From: Topomyia yanbarensis
Taxonomy: Eukaryota; Arthropoda; Insecta; Diptera; Culicidae
Direction of reading: 5' to 3'
Length of the DNA stretch: 64,000 bases
Assembly (NCBI RefSeq): GCF_030247195.1
Contig: NC_080672.1
Location: forward strand, 95,862,113 to 95,926,112
A model generated the notes under the pieces. That model made no database searches. It saw only the letters and a list, made by a program, of their open reading frames with translations, and had not been told where the DNA came from. Of this stretch, positions 25,351 through 37,644 are shown in pieces. Both the position numbers and the translations under genes were made by a program. How positions within the stretch are numbered: the stretch's first letter is position 1; each line of letters starts with the position of its first letter.

Positions 25351-25630
25351 TTGCTCGCTGACTGCAATATGGCACACCATTATCGATTCAATCGCGACAA
25401 AAAGTTCATCTCGAAGCAGAAAAGCGTTGCGATTGAGCAAGACAGCATCGTTCGAGTCAGGAGATGCGCTCTATGTACCTGTAAATTACCCAACACCATT
25501 AGCTTGATTGTCATCATCATTATAGTGTCGTTACCGGGGCGGTACAGCGACACGTGCGAGGACACCTTCAATCCCGAACCTGGGGAATAAAAAATCGAAC
25601 GAGTCTGCATCGTCGCGGTTGTGTGTGCTG

Positions 25631-25676
25631 ATGCTGCTGCTGTTGCTGGTGCTGCAGGCGAAATGGTGCTACGGAG
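25631..25676 (+). CDS. Candidate signal-peptide first exon
   Basis: ATG at 25631 begins MLLLLLVLQAKWCYG, a short hydrophobic signal-peptide-like run. The exon then ends at GGAG|GTATTT (donor at 25677), a good splice donor. The same frame is open upstream for at least 20 codons (SASSRLCVL and beyond), so the start could be earlier. The preceding 250 bp is less AT-rich than the surroundings, as a 5' UTR might be. The CTG-rich run (25628-25652) can mimic a signal peptide by itself. No later exon was identified. If real, it starts a secreted or membrane protein whose intron spans the repeats downstream. Confidence 0.3.
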
Positions 25677-25689
25677 GTATTTAATTTTT

Positions 25690-26389
25690 TGCTTCCGCCA
25701 ATTCTATCGGTTATAATAACACTTTCATTACATATTATAACTATATCGTCTTCTCAGATGGCAGCAAGGGGTTCGGTTCAACGAACGCTGCGCAGTAGGC
25801 CGTCCTCGAGTGTTTGATGAAATGTTTCTCCGAAATGAAATCACTTAAGCACGTTGTTGAAAATTCAATTTCGAATTCTTTGAACCCTCGATGAGTGTCA
25901 AACGATGTGACTTTAATCAATGCAGACAATTTCTTTGTCTTACAGCCATTTGTAAATTGAACTATCATCTCAATATGGCACGATTCAATCATATCATTTG
26001 GTTTGACGAATAAACTGTTTGGTTCAATCTGGTGATTTTAATGGATTGTGTACTGATATATTTTTGTTTAGCTGCTGATCATATAAAATTTGCTTTTCAA
26101 ATGGTAACGCGAAGTTTACTCAAATATCAACAGTATGATAACCACAATTTTCAACCGCCTCTTCTCCGATGTTCACCAGCTAAAAGATAAATGATGATAG
26201 GATATTGGGAAGCTGTGGATCAGAAATCGAAACATAATTGCTTAAATGACACGTGCTTCTTTATTACTTGATGGTTGAGTATTACAAAGGAGGAGGGTGT
26301 GGGATATTAGAAAGGAGGAGGGATGATAACGGCTCAAATAATGTTATTGAAAACATCTTTAATTCAGTTGATACGAAAAACACTTCGTC
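25690..26389. other. No gene recognised
   Basis: AT-rich; would be the 5' part of an intron if the exon at 25631 is real. Confidence 0.3.
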
Positions 26390-27310
26390 ATTGTCTCAAA
26401 AGATGAAAGATGACAGATGAAAAATGACAAAGTGAATATGGGAATAAGTGAATAAGTGTTTACGTGAATAAAAGAAAAAGCGAAAAAAGGAAAATGTGAT
26501 AATTTAAAAAATTAGACAAGTGAAAAAGTAAAAAAGAATGTAAAAGTAAAAAAAATGAAAAAGTAAAATGGTAAAACAAGCGTAAAAGTGAACCAGCAGA
26601 AAAGTGAAAAATGCAAAAAATTGTGAAAAAAGCGGTAAAAAAGAAAAACAACGAAAAAATGAAAAAGAGAAAACGTGAAAAGTACAAAATTGAAAGGTAA
26701 AATTGAAAAGTGATAAAGTGAAAAAGTTGAAAGTGAAAAAGTTAAAAACTTTAACCCTAAGGAGTAAAAAAGTTTAAAAGTGAAATTGAGAAAGTGATGA
26801 AGAGAAAAAGTGACAAACTAAAAAAGTGACAATGTGAAAAAAAGAAAAAGTTAAAAAGTAGCAAAATTAAAGTGAAAAAGGGAAAGTAAAAGTGAAAAGG
26901 TGAAAGTGTAAAAGTGAAAGTGATAAAGGGAAGAAGTAGCAAAATGATAAAGTTCAAAAGTGAAAGAAAAAATTGCGAAAAACTGTGAAATTGGCGAAAT
27001 GAAACAATAAAAAAGTGAAAAAGTAAAAATGTGCAAAAGGGGATAATAGAAAAATTAAAAAAAGTACAAAAGAGAAAAGTAGAACGTAAAAACTGAAAAT
27101 GTGAAACTTGAAAAGTGAAAATATGTGAAATTTAACAAGCGGAAAAGTAAAAATTAGGAAAATGGAAAAATACAGTAAAAAAGTGATAAAGTGAATAAGC
27201 GACAATGTGAAAAATGGAAATGTGGACAAGTAGCTAAATAAAAATGTAAGAAAGTGAAATAGTGAAAATGTAAAAAAGTGGAAAAGTAAACAATGGTAAA
27301 TGAAAAATGA
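26390..27310. repeat. Degenerate GTGAAAAA-type simple repeat
   Basis: Purine-rich sequence built from AGTGAAAAAG-like words of about 8-9 bp, strongly degenerate. It gives pyrimidine-rich minus-strand frames of Phe/Leu/Ser that are artefacts of composition. It is the first block of a chain of simple repeats reaching to 32.5 kb. Confidence 0.75.
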
Positions 27311-27760
27311 ACTACATATAAACAGCGAAACAGAAAACAAAAAACAGAAAACTGAGAACTGAAAACAAAACACAGAAAACAGAAAACAAAAAACAGCATT
27401 TATAAACCAGAAACCCGGAATGAGATACCAGAAAACAAAAAAGGAAACAGACACTAGAAAACTGAAAGCTCAAGAATCAAAAATCAAGAATCGAGAATCA
27501 TCAATCATGAATCATGTACCAAAAATCTACAATCGAAAGAAAATCGAAAGTCAAAAATGCATGAATCCAATGAACCAAAAATCTACAATCGAAAGAAAAT
27601 CGAAAGTCAAAAATGCATGAATCCAATAACCAAAAACGTAAATAAAAATTATAAATCCAAGAACCAAGAAATAATAATCACATGGTAAGAATCAAACATC
27701 AAAAACCGAAAACCAAATATCAAACATAAAACATCAAATCAATTTCAAACTTCAAATTTC
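27311..27760. repeat. AAACAGAA and AATCAAGA-type simple repeats
   Basis: 27325-27400 is made of GAAAACAGAAAAC-like words, then 27450-27740 of AATCAAGAATC/AAAAATC words. A 56-bp tandem duplication is seen with unit starts at 27518 and 27574 (ACCAAAAATCTACAATCG each time). Confidence 0.7.
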
Positions 27761-28230
27761 ATCTTTCAAATTTCAACTTTCAAATTTCAATTTTCTCAGA
27801 TTTCAAATTTTAAATGTCAGATTTCAAATCTCAAATTTCAGATTTCAAATCTCAAGTTTCAAATTTCAATTTTTCAAATTTAAAATTTCAAATTTCAAAA
27901 TTTAAAATTCAATTTGTCAATTTATCAATTTGTCAATTTGTCATATTGTCAATTTGGCAAATTGACAATTTGGCAATTAGGCGATTTGCCAATTTGGCAA
28001 TATGGAAATGTGGCAACAGGGCAATTTGGCAATTTGTCAATTTGGCTGTTCGGCAATTTGGAAATTTAGCAATTTGTCAACTTGTCAATTTGGCAGTATG
28101 GCAATTTACAATTTTGGCAGTTTGGTAACTTGGTAATTTGGCAAATTGGCAATGTGTCAATTTGGCAAATTTCAAATTTCAACTTTCAAATTTCAAATTT
28201 TAAATTTTAAATTTCAAATTTTAAATTTTA
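27761..28230. repeat. TTTCAAA to TTTGTCAA/TTTGGCAA transition block
   Basis: Degenerate TTTCAAATC words (27761-27910) pass into 8-bp words TTTGTCAA and TTTGGCAA (27911-28165), then back to TTTCAAA. The part from about 27930 to 28150 is duplicated with few changes at about 31677-31905. Confidence 0.75.
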
Positions 28231-31200
28231 AATTTCAAATTTCAAATTTCAAATTTCAAATTTCAAATTTCAAATTTCAAATTTCAAATTTCAAATTTCA
28301 AATTTCAAATTTCAAATTTCAAATTTCAAATTTCAAATTTCAAATTTCAAATTTCAAATTTCAAATTTCAAATTTCAAATTTCAAATTTCAAATTTCAAA
28401 TTTCAAATTTCAAATTTCAAATTTCAAATTTCAAATTTCAAATTTCAAATTTCAAATTTCAAATTTCAAATTTCAAATTTCAAATTTCAAATTTCAAATT
28501 TCAAATTTCAAATTTCAAATTTCAAATTTCAAATTTCAAATTTCAAATTTCAAATTTCAAATTTCAAATTTCAAATTTCAAATTTCAAATTTCAAATTTC
28601 AAATTTCAAATTTCAAATTTCAAATTTCAAATTTCAAATTTCAAATTTCAAATTTCAAATTTCAAATTTCAAATTTCAAATTTCAAATTTCAAATTTCAA
28701 ATTTCAAATTTCAAATTTCAAATTTCAAATTTCAAATTTCAAATTTCAAATTTCAAATTTCAAATTTCAAATTTCAAATTTCAAATTTCAAATTTCAAAT
28801 TTCAAATTTCAAATTTCAAATTTCAAATTTCAAATTTCAAATTTCAAATTTCAAATTTCAAATTTCAAATTTCAAATTTCAAATTTCAAATTTCAAATTT
28901 CAAATTTCAAATTTCAAATTTCAAATTTCAAATTTCAAATTTCAAATTTCAAATTTCAAATTTCAAATTTCAAATTTCAAATTTCAAATTTCAAATTTCA
29001 AATTTCAAATTTCAAATTTCAAATTTCAAATTTCAAATTTCAAATTTCAAATTTCAAATTTCAAATTTCAAATTTCAAATTTCAAATTTCAAATTTCAAA
29101 TTTCAAATTTCAAATTTCAAATTTCAAATTTCAAATTTCAAATTTCAAATTTCAAATTTCAAATTTCAAATTTCAAATTTCAAATTTCAAATTTCAAATT
29201 TCAAATTTCAAATTTCAAATTTCAAATTTCAAATTTCAAATTTCAAATTTCAAATTTCAAATTTCAAATTTCAAATTTCAAATTTCAAATTTCAAATTTC
29301 AAATTTCAAATTTCAAATTTCAAATTTCAAATTTCAAATTTCAAATTTCAAATTTCAAATTTCAAATTTCAAATTTCAAATTTCAAATTTCAAATTTCAA
29401 ATTTCAAATTTCAAATTTCAAATTTCAAATTTCAAATTTCAAATTTCAAATTTCAAATTTCAAATTTCAAATTTCAAATTTCAAATTTCAAATTTCAAAT
29501 TTCAAATTTCAAATTTCAAATTTCAAATTTCAAATTTCAAATTTCAAATTTCAAATTTCAAATTTCAAATTTCAAATTTCAAATTTCAAATTTCAAATTT
29601 CAAATTTCAAATTTCAAATTTCAAATTTCAAATTTCAAATTTCAAATTTCAAATTTCAAATTTCAAATTTCAAATTTCAAATTTCAAATTTCAAATTTCA
29701 AATTTCAAATTTCAAATTTCAAATTTCAAATTTCAAATTTCAAATTTCAAATTTCAAATTTCAAATTTCAAATTTCAAATTTCAAATTTCAAATTTCAAA
29801 TTTCAAATTTCAAATTTCAAATTTCAAATTTCAAATTTCAAATTTCAAATTTCAAATTTCAAATTTCAAATTTCAAATTTCAAATTTCAAATTTCAAATT
29901 TCAAATTTCAAATTTCAAATTTCAAATTTCAAATTTCAAATTTCAAATTTCAAATTTCAAATTTCAAATTTCAAATTTCAAATTTCAAATTTCAAATTTC
30001 AAATTTCAAATTTCAAATTTCAAATTTCAAATTTCAAATTTCAAATTTCAAATTTCAAATTTCAAATTTCAAATTTCAAATTTCAAATTTCAAATTTCAA
30101 ATTTCAAATTTCAAATTTCAAATTTCAAATTTCAAATTTCAAATTTCAAATTTCAAATTTCAAATTTCAAATTTCAAATTTCAAATTTCAAATTTCAAAT
30201 TTCAAATTTCAAATTTCAAATTTCAAATTTCAAATTTCAAATTTCAAATTTCAAATTTCAAATTTCAAATTTCAAATTTCAAATTTCAAATTTCAAATTT
30301 CAAATTTCAAATTTCAAATTTCAAATTTCAAATTTCAAATTTCAAATTTCAAATTTCAAATTTCAAATTTCAAATTTCAAATTTCAAATTTCAAATTTCA
30401 AATTTCAAATTTCAAATTTCAAATTTCAAATTTCAAATTTCAAATTTCAAATTTCAAATTTCAAATTTCAAATTTCAAATTTCAAATTTCAAATTTCAAA
30501 TTTCAAATTTCAAATTTCAAATTTCAAATTTCAAATTTCAAATTTCAAATTTCAAATTTCAAATTTCAAATTTCAAATTTCAAATTTCAAATTTCAAATT
30601 TCAAATTTCAAATTTCAAATTTCAAATTTCAAATTTCAAATTTCAAATTTCAAATTTCAAATTTCAAATTTCAAATTTCAAATTTCAAATTTCAAATTTC
30701 AAATTTCAAATTTCAAATTTCAAATTTCAAATTTCAAATTTCAAATTTCAAATTTCAAATTTCAAATTTCAAATTTCAAATTTCAAATTTCAAATTTCAA
30801 ATTTCAAATTTCAAATTTCAAATTTCAAATTTCAAATTTCAAATTTCAAATTTCAAATTTCAAATTTCAAATTTCAAATTTCAAATTTCAAATTTCAAAT
30901 TTCAAATTTCAAATTTCAAATTTCAAATTTCAAATTTCAAATTTCAAATTTCAAATTTCAAATTTCAAATTTCAAATTTCAAATTTCAAATTTCAAATTT
31001 CAAATTTCAAATTTCAAATTTCAAATTTCAAATTTCAAATTTCAAATTTCAAATTTCAAATTTCAAATTTCAAATTTCAAATTTCAAATTTCAAATTTCA
31101 AATTTCAAATTTCAAATTTCAAATTTCAAATTTCAAATTTCAAATTTCAAATTTCAAATTTCAAATTTCAAATTTCAAATTTCAAATTTCAAATTTCAAA

Positions 31201-31246
31201 TTTCAAATTTCAAATTTCAAATTTCAAATTTCAAATTTCAAATTTC
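28231..31246. repeat. Giant heptanucleotide satellite (AAATTTC)n
   Basis: About 3016 bp of the 7-bp unit AAATTTC repeat, about 431 copies, with no interruption seen. It decays at the right edge into AATTTCG and AAATTTTTAAA. Because 7 and 3 are coprime, all three plus-strand frames read the same 7-residue cycle (FKFQISN) and are open, while the minus strand meets TGA. The resulting 1045-codon frame is therefore an artefact. Each unit contains the self-complementary AAATTT. True length may differ, since such arrays are hard to assemble. Confidence 0.95.
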
Positions 31247-31279
31247 GAATTTCGAATTTCAAATTTTTAAATTTCAAAG

Positions 31280-31676
31280 TTAATTTGTCAATTTGTGACT
31301 TTTTCAATATGTCAATTTGTCAGTTTGTCAATTTGTCAATTTGTCAGTTTGTCAGTTTGTCAGTTTGTCAGTTTGTCAGTTTGTCAGTTTGTCAGTTTGT
31401 CAATTTGTCAATTTGTCAATTTGTCAATTTGTCAATTTGTTAATTTGTCAATTTGTCAATTTGTCAATTTGTCAATTTGTCAATTTGTCAATTTGTCAAT
31501 TTGTCAATTTGTCAATTTGTCAATTTGTCAATTTGATAATTTGTCAATTTGTCAATTTGTCAATTTGTCAATTTGTCAATTTGTCAATTTGTCAATTTGT
31601 CAATTTGTCAATTTGTCAATTTGTCAATTTGTCAATTTGTCAATTTGTCAATTTGTCAATTTGTCAATTTATCAAT
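31280..31676. repeat. Octanucleotide array (TTTGTCAA)n
   Basis: About 50 copies of the 8-bp unit CAATTTGT, with a CAGTTTGT variant run at 31320-31400 and rare changes (for example GATAATTTG). An 8-bp period gives an 8-residue cycle QFVNLSIC in translation, so the frames here are artefacts. Confidence 0.9.
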
Positions 31677-32345
31677 TTGTCATATTGTCAATTTGGCAAA
31701 TTGACAATTTGGCAATTCGGCGATTTGTCAATTTGGCAATATGGAAATGTGGCAACAGGGCGATTTGGCAATTTGTCAATGTGGCTGTTCGGCAATTTGG
31801 AAATTTAGCAATTTGGCAACTTGTCAATTTGGCACTATGGCAATTTACAATTTTGGCGATTCGGCAGTTTGGTAACTTGGTAATTTGGCAAATTGGCAAT
31901 GTCGCAATTTAGCAATGTGTCATTTTGGCATTTTGGCGATTTGGAAATTTGGCAATTTGGCGATAGGGCAATTTGGCATTTTGGCAATGTGGTAATTTAG
32001 CAGTTTGCCAATTTGGCAATTTATCGATTTGGCATTTTGGTGATCTGGCAATTTGACATTTTGGCAATTTGGAAATTCGGCGATCTGGCGAATTGGGAAT
32101 TTGGCAATTTATCGATTTGGCAATTGGGCAATTTGGCATTTTTTGCAATTTGGCAATTCGGTATTTTGGCAGCTTGGGAATGTGGCAATTTGACAAAACG
32201 GCAATTTGGCAACTCGGCATATTGGCGATTTGGCAATATGGCAATTCGGCTATTTGGCAATATGTAAATTTGGCAACATGTCAATTTGGAACTTTGGCAA
32301 TTTGGCATTTTGGCAATTTGACGATTTGGCAATTTGTCGATTTGA
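31677..32345. repeat. Degenerate TTTGGCAA array
   Basis: Diverged 8-9 bp words CAATTTGG/CATTTTGG. The first ~230 bp is a direct copy of about 27930-28150, including the odd words GGCAACAGGGC, GGCTGTTCGGC and TTACAATTTTGGC. Confidence 0.8.
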
Positions 32346-32536
32346 AATTGGGAATTTGAAATTTGAAAATTCCTCTATTCCAAGATTGCCGAATTCCATA
32401 ATTCAATAGTTCCATAATTCCATAATCCCCACATTCTAAAATGTATGAATTCTAAAATCAAAACTTTTAAAATTCCTGAATTCCGTAAAAAAATCCAAAA
32501 TACAAAGCCTAAAGTCCAAAATCCCGAATTTCAAGA
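32346..32536. repeat. ATTCCATAATTCC-type tail of the repeat chain
   Basis: Short degenerate words AATTCCATAATTCC and AAATCCAAAATAC; the end of the 6-kb simple-repeat tract. Confidence 0.6.
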
Positions 32537-32538
32537 TA

Positions 32539-32913
32539 CAGTGAAGACTCGTGAAGATAATACGGGGACATTGACAAAATCGGGACATATGTTTTTCTTC
32601 TTTTTTAATAAACTGAAGCTCTTAAAATATTTTTCTTTAGTCCCTAGATATAACCTTATCAACCTTTCTGATTATTTAGTTTCAATTTCCTTTAAGGGGG
32701 TCTAACAGTGCAAAATTTAAAAAAAAATTAAAATTTTTATTTTTGTATATTTCGGTTCTTTAAGTTAAGGAAAATATGCTCAAGAAATGATTTACTCGTA
32801 TTCAACTTGGTTCGCCTGCTAGAGTCCATCAAACTACCAACTATCAATTTTCATATGAGGCTAACAAAATCGGGAGCTAAAATCGAGGGGCTGATAAAGT
32901 CGGGTCTTCACTG
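32539..32913. mobile_element. TA-flanked MITE with CAGTGAAGAC ends
   Basis: The left end CAGTGAAGACTCG and inverted right end CAGTGAAGACCCG sit directly beside TA on each side (32537-32538 and 32914-32915). It is 375 bp and non-coding, and has inverted subterminal words such as AAAATCGGGA. A CAGT start with a TA duplication fits pogo/Tc1-mariner-type elements. Confidence 0.75.
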
Positions 32914-35900
32914 TATTATAATTGTAAAATAAAGAAACAAAAAAAAAATAAAACAAAAAAGGTAAAAAACGAAAAAAGAATAAAAAACTAAAAAAAATGG
33001 AAAAACGGGAGAGAGAAATTAATAGTAAAAGAGGCAAGAAGAAATAAATTAATTGGTAATATAAAAATTTAAGGCGAAAATAGATGAAAGTGGAGGTAGA
33101 ACGCAGAAAGAAAAAGAGTATAAGAAGGTAGGATTGGAGCCGGAAAAACAGAAAGGATGGGCTGGAACGGCGCAAAAGCCAAAGATTGAAATGGTAGAAA
33201 ATCGATAAATACTAAAAAACGAAATGGCTGCCAAATAGGAAAATACTGAAATGGATGATGGATGACGGGAGAATAATTAAAAGATTTTGACGCATTACAT
33301 TCATTGAGCGTATTGTCTTCGAGCTGTTGTCATTGCATTGTTAAATACTTCACATCGAATTATAAGCTTTATCACATGATTTTCTTCAACTCGAAAAGCA
33401 CGAAATAAAGTTCGTGATCCGATGATGTTCAAGAAACACCTCTGCTAAGATGATAAAATAGCATCATTAACTGTAACAACATTACATCCCATACCACACT
33501 TCGCATTAGCTGTGCCATCATCCTTTTTGTATGATGAGGAGCTGAGGGTAGGGAAGGTGGTGTACCATATTATCATTATGGCGAAGAGCCTCATCCCTAT
33601 CGCTATCTCGCAGGCGTTTCACGCTTCGGCATGAACGACGATGATGTAGGTGATGATGATGATGGTATGATTAGAGTTAATTTACAAGATCAAAAGGTTC
33701 ATCACTTTCAACAAGCTATCAGTGATGGTGATTGAATCCTGATGCACTAACCAACGGGATCAAAAGTGTTCATGCTTGAGAGCAATGGGCCATGAGTGTG
33801 TGACCTACTAAAGCGCGAACGAACACCCGGACCAGTTTCCGCTGCGGAGAAAAAAAAACTTACCGTGATCCAAAGTTCAAGAAGTTCGCTTCTTTGCTCG
33901 GTTAGAAATTGCAGTCAATTATTCTAATTGAAAAATCGAGCTCGTTTTTGCTTCAATTACAGCGAGTGCTGTATGAGTGTGAATATGCCCGGCAGCAGAA
34001 GATTAAGTGGAAGATAAAAGGTTGCAGGAGGAAATGCATCTTTTCAAAATTTGCATCGATTCGAGCAATATCTTAGCACATATCTACACTCCAAGATATA
34101 CAATGGGATAATCTTCTGCCTTCACGGGAATCTAGGGGCAAACGGATAGGTCCTATTGCCTGGCTTGTTTGCAATCGTGGCAGGAATGCAACCCGTAGGA
34201 TAAATGGTTCAATCATCATATTGAGTGTCGTTTGCCGTTTGCTGGTGTGTACTGGAATCAATCGTTTACTGCACCAGTTGAGACTGGCTTACAGCATCAT
34301 TCGATTGCAGCGGAAGAATTCCCTCTGCTAGGGATTCTCGTTATGCCCGAGATTGAGTGATGGAGTAAATTGACTTGACCTGTAATGATGGCGCGGCTGG
34401 TTTCTACATCTTCAACACAGATCGTACCATTTGCACAACTAGTTCAAGTGCCCAATTATGTGGCTGATGGTGTTTTGACGTGTACCTTTGTTGGTGCTCC
34501 CGTTCCTAGTATCAGTTGCATCGTAACACTATCTTTGCAGAGTTGTAGAACTGGTCAAACGCTGGTATGGTTGTATCATGGATTTCCGTGTTTTCATTGA
34601 GCTTATCATCGACAGCTTTCCTCGTAGTATTCGTTTATCGTCTAAAGTGTAAACTCACATTATATAAGGGTAAATATGATTCATAGAATTAAGCTGGGCT
34701 TACAATATCATCGGCAATTGATTGCTTGATTATGTTACAACGCTGCTTCCAACCATACAAAGGGCAGAATAAATATTTTCCTCAGAATTTCTCGTAAGCT
34801 GTAAAGGTGAACCTCATGATCTTTTCTGGTTATCTGGTTTTTTAACCAACATTATGAACGCTTCACCTGCTCCATCTTGTATAAAAACCTAACCAAATTC
34901 AATCTTCACTCTCCCCAGACCCCTTAATATTGTAAATGTAAACAACACACTTAGCTGCTGATGCCTGCTGCTTTCCAATTTCGGAACTGATGTGAAACCG
35001 ATGGAACCGAGTCCTGTGGCTCCCATTTTCCAATTTACAAAGTGCAAGCAAAAGTGTTGTCCGGAGTAAATCTAACAGGCACCGGGAAAGTTTGTCTAGT
35101 AAATGGGGGAAAACAGCAAAACACTTTCCACCGAACACCTGTACTCCAGCTGTGAAAATCCACCTCAAACTGGTGGCGGGGTGGTTGTAGGAACAGTTTT
35201 CTATGCCGTGAGAACAGGCTGGGCGTTCTGTGCGAGATTGAAACAAATGAAAAACATGGCAGGGAAATTTCCACGTGCAAACAACTCTCTCCTACTCTCC
35301 TACTACTGAACGCATACAAACACCCGTACAAACACACACACAACTGCAAACCCGGGTTTGCCATTTCCATGTCTCAAGCTTTCTGTGAGCTGTGTTTCAA
35401 CTTTTGTGCTCGGATTGCACTTCATGGCAGCCACATTCGCAGTAGTTATTCTTGGAAATGGCACTGGAAAGTAGGCAGAAACCTCTTCTGCTTATGACAG
35501 ATGATAGTTGCTTCCTGTGCCATAGTGTATTGTATTGTGCACACGGAAGTCAAAGTAGCTTCTACGCTTTTTTTTGCATTCCAAAAAGAATACCGTTTCA
35601 TGCCCAAGTCCCACTCGTTGTAGTTTCATGGAAGCGGGCAGGAACGTTCTTTTTTTCGACCTGACCAAGGACCGCTCTAACAGTTCAGGAAGTTGTGCGG
35701 CTCTCATCATCGCCCTATAGCATCAAGTTTAGTGACACGTACCTACTAATAACGCAGAATGATGCCGCACTACATGCCAGATGGGATGAGCTGTGAGTCG
35801 CTGGAAAAGAAAAGAAACTAAACAGGGGCTTACTATGTGTGTATCCATTATAGTTGACAAGGACAGGAATGATGGTGATGATTCCTCACCGGATCGGCCG

Positions 35901-36822
35901 GATTCATTCCGTAGCTTGTCACAGCAGCCAACGATTGTAGCCGTGTTCACTCTGTCGGTTAGCTGACGGGCGCGGCTCAGGGGGAAGGGCGGTATGTTTG
36001 AGGTTACGGTTTTGATAACATGACCGACTTTGTTGGAGTTTAGTTTGGCTGGGCTCGAAATGAAAAATGATTTTTTCTTCTTTCTTTCTATCATTGTGTT
36101 CAGAAACGGGGAGAATGCAATTATTTTTTCTTGCAGCAGCTATTTTCTTCTTTTATTAATAGTATACTAATGTTGAAAGTTGATGATAGAGTGGTTCGGT
36201 AGGAAGATAATAGCGATGCAGGGAATACTAATAATAGTTGATTAAATTTTTCTCTTGGCCGTTCGTTGCATAATTTTATTTTGTGAGAAAACATCTCATA
36301 ATATTCTCATCTGTCAAATTTTCTTGCTATCGTTTCTACTTCCATTTGTTCCAAGATAATATATACAACACACAGATTTATCATTTTCTTAAACATTTCA
36401 TTGCTTAGTCTGCTTGAGATGTGCGCGAAGTTCTTCTGTGTAAGTTTCGGCAAACCGTTAAAAATTATCGTTCAAATTAAAATTTAAATCCAACCAAATT
36501 TCTGATTTTCGTGTTGTATTTCCTGTTTAAATGTCCAAAATAATTTGACTAAGACAATACTGTTACCGTTGTAAGTAATTTGTGTAAAATGTGACTTATG
36601 GGTTAGTGTTATTATTGTCAAAATTTGCAGCTTTGCCCTGAAGATGAAGGCAGAGGACCTTCGAAACGTAGCTATTAGACGAAATATAGTTATTGTCGTA
36701 TGAAATCCGTGACAAAAACGCCATCTATTCAAAACCATAAAAAAAGTGGTTTTCCTTCCTAACATCCATTTTTTAAGAAACACCCTGAAAGTGAAAGTAA
36801 TTCAAACATTATAAAGGATCAA
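32914..36822. other. Purine-rich block, then unique intron-like sequence
   Basis: 32930-33230 is an A/G-rich simple block like that at 26.4 kb. 33480-36100 is the longest stretch of repeat-poor, higher-GC DNA in the window, with a GATGAT microsatellite near 33635-33665. No exon with convincing splice sites was recognised on either strand. 36630-36770 contains a piece (TAGACGAAATA) shared with 58310. Confidence 0.4.
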
Positions 36823-37159
36823 TACACCCAGGTTTTTTTCACGCGTTTTTTGCGCGGTCTTTTTACGAGGTTTTTTTACGCGGATTTTCCAATTAACGCG
36901 GTTTTTACGCGGATTTTCCAATTAACGCGGTTTTTTTACGCGGATTTTCCAATTAACGCGGTTTTTGCAAAAATATTCCTTTTGAATGCAAAAGACTTAG
37001 ACTTTTTTCTGAAAAAAAATTCTAAGTCCTTTTAAATGCAAAGCACTTAGAAGAATTTTGGCAGTTTTTATTTTGCGCGGATTTCGCAATTAACACGGTT
37101 TTTGCAAAGAAGTCCTTTTGAATGCAAAAGACTTAGAAGATTTTCGGAAAGATGAAGAG

Positions 37160-37636
37160 ACGGGTCTGGAAAACTCCTTATGGCCCGCACCCCAACAATA
37201 TGGGTATTTTCCGAATGGTCTTGAAGAGCAGGTTCCAGAAATTGATTTTTGACGCCGTTTTGAAATCAAAAATGGTGACTTCCGGTTTAGCGAAATTCGC
37301 TATAACCCAATTAATATGGGTATTTTCGGAATGGTATTGACAAGTAGGTGCTAGAATTTATGTTTGACGCCATTTTGAAATCCAAGATTGCGACATCCGG
37401 TTTAGCGGGAATTCCCTACGACCCATGCAATATGGGTATTGTCGGAATGGTCTTGAAGAGTAGGTACCAGAAATTTATGTTTGGCGCCATTTTGAAATCC
37501 AAGGTGTCGACTTCCGGTTTAGCGAAATTCGCTATAACCCTATCAATATGGGTATTTTCGGAATGGTCTTGACGAGTAGTAGACAAAGATCGATGTTTGA
37601 CGCCATTTTGAATTCCAAGATGGCGACTTCCGGGGT
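37160..37636 (+). repeat. 116-bp minisatellite, left arm
   Basis: The string AATATGGGTATT recurs at 37197, 37313, 37429 and 37545, exactly 116 bp apart. Each unit holds GACTTCCGGTTTAGCG and TTTTGACGCC/TTTGACGCCATTTTG. The frame stays open through units because of composition, not coding. Confidence 0.85.
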
Positions 37637-37644
37637 TCACTATA

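Noticed and set aside
26954..27454. 166-codon minus-strand Phe/Leu-rich membrane-like frame
   Set aside because: Composition effect of a purine-rich simple repeat on the opposite strand.
28146..31283. 1045-codon open frame FKFQISN-repeat protein
   Set aside because: It is the translation of a 7-bp tandem repeat that is open in all forward frames; no start context, splice or flanking coding signal.
31295..31912. 205-codon frame with QFVNLSIC repeats and companion frames
   Set aside because: Artefact of an 8-bp tandem repeat; several frames and both strands give similar repeat peptides.
34385..34600. Frame with VPNYVADGVLTCTFVG, faintly like an immunoglobulin strand
   Set aside because: No tryptophan or second cysteine in place, no splice sites, and no supporting exon.
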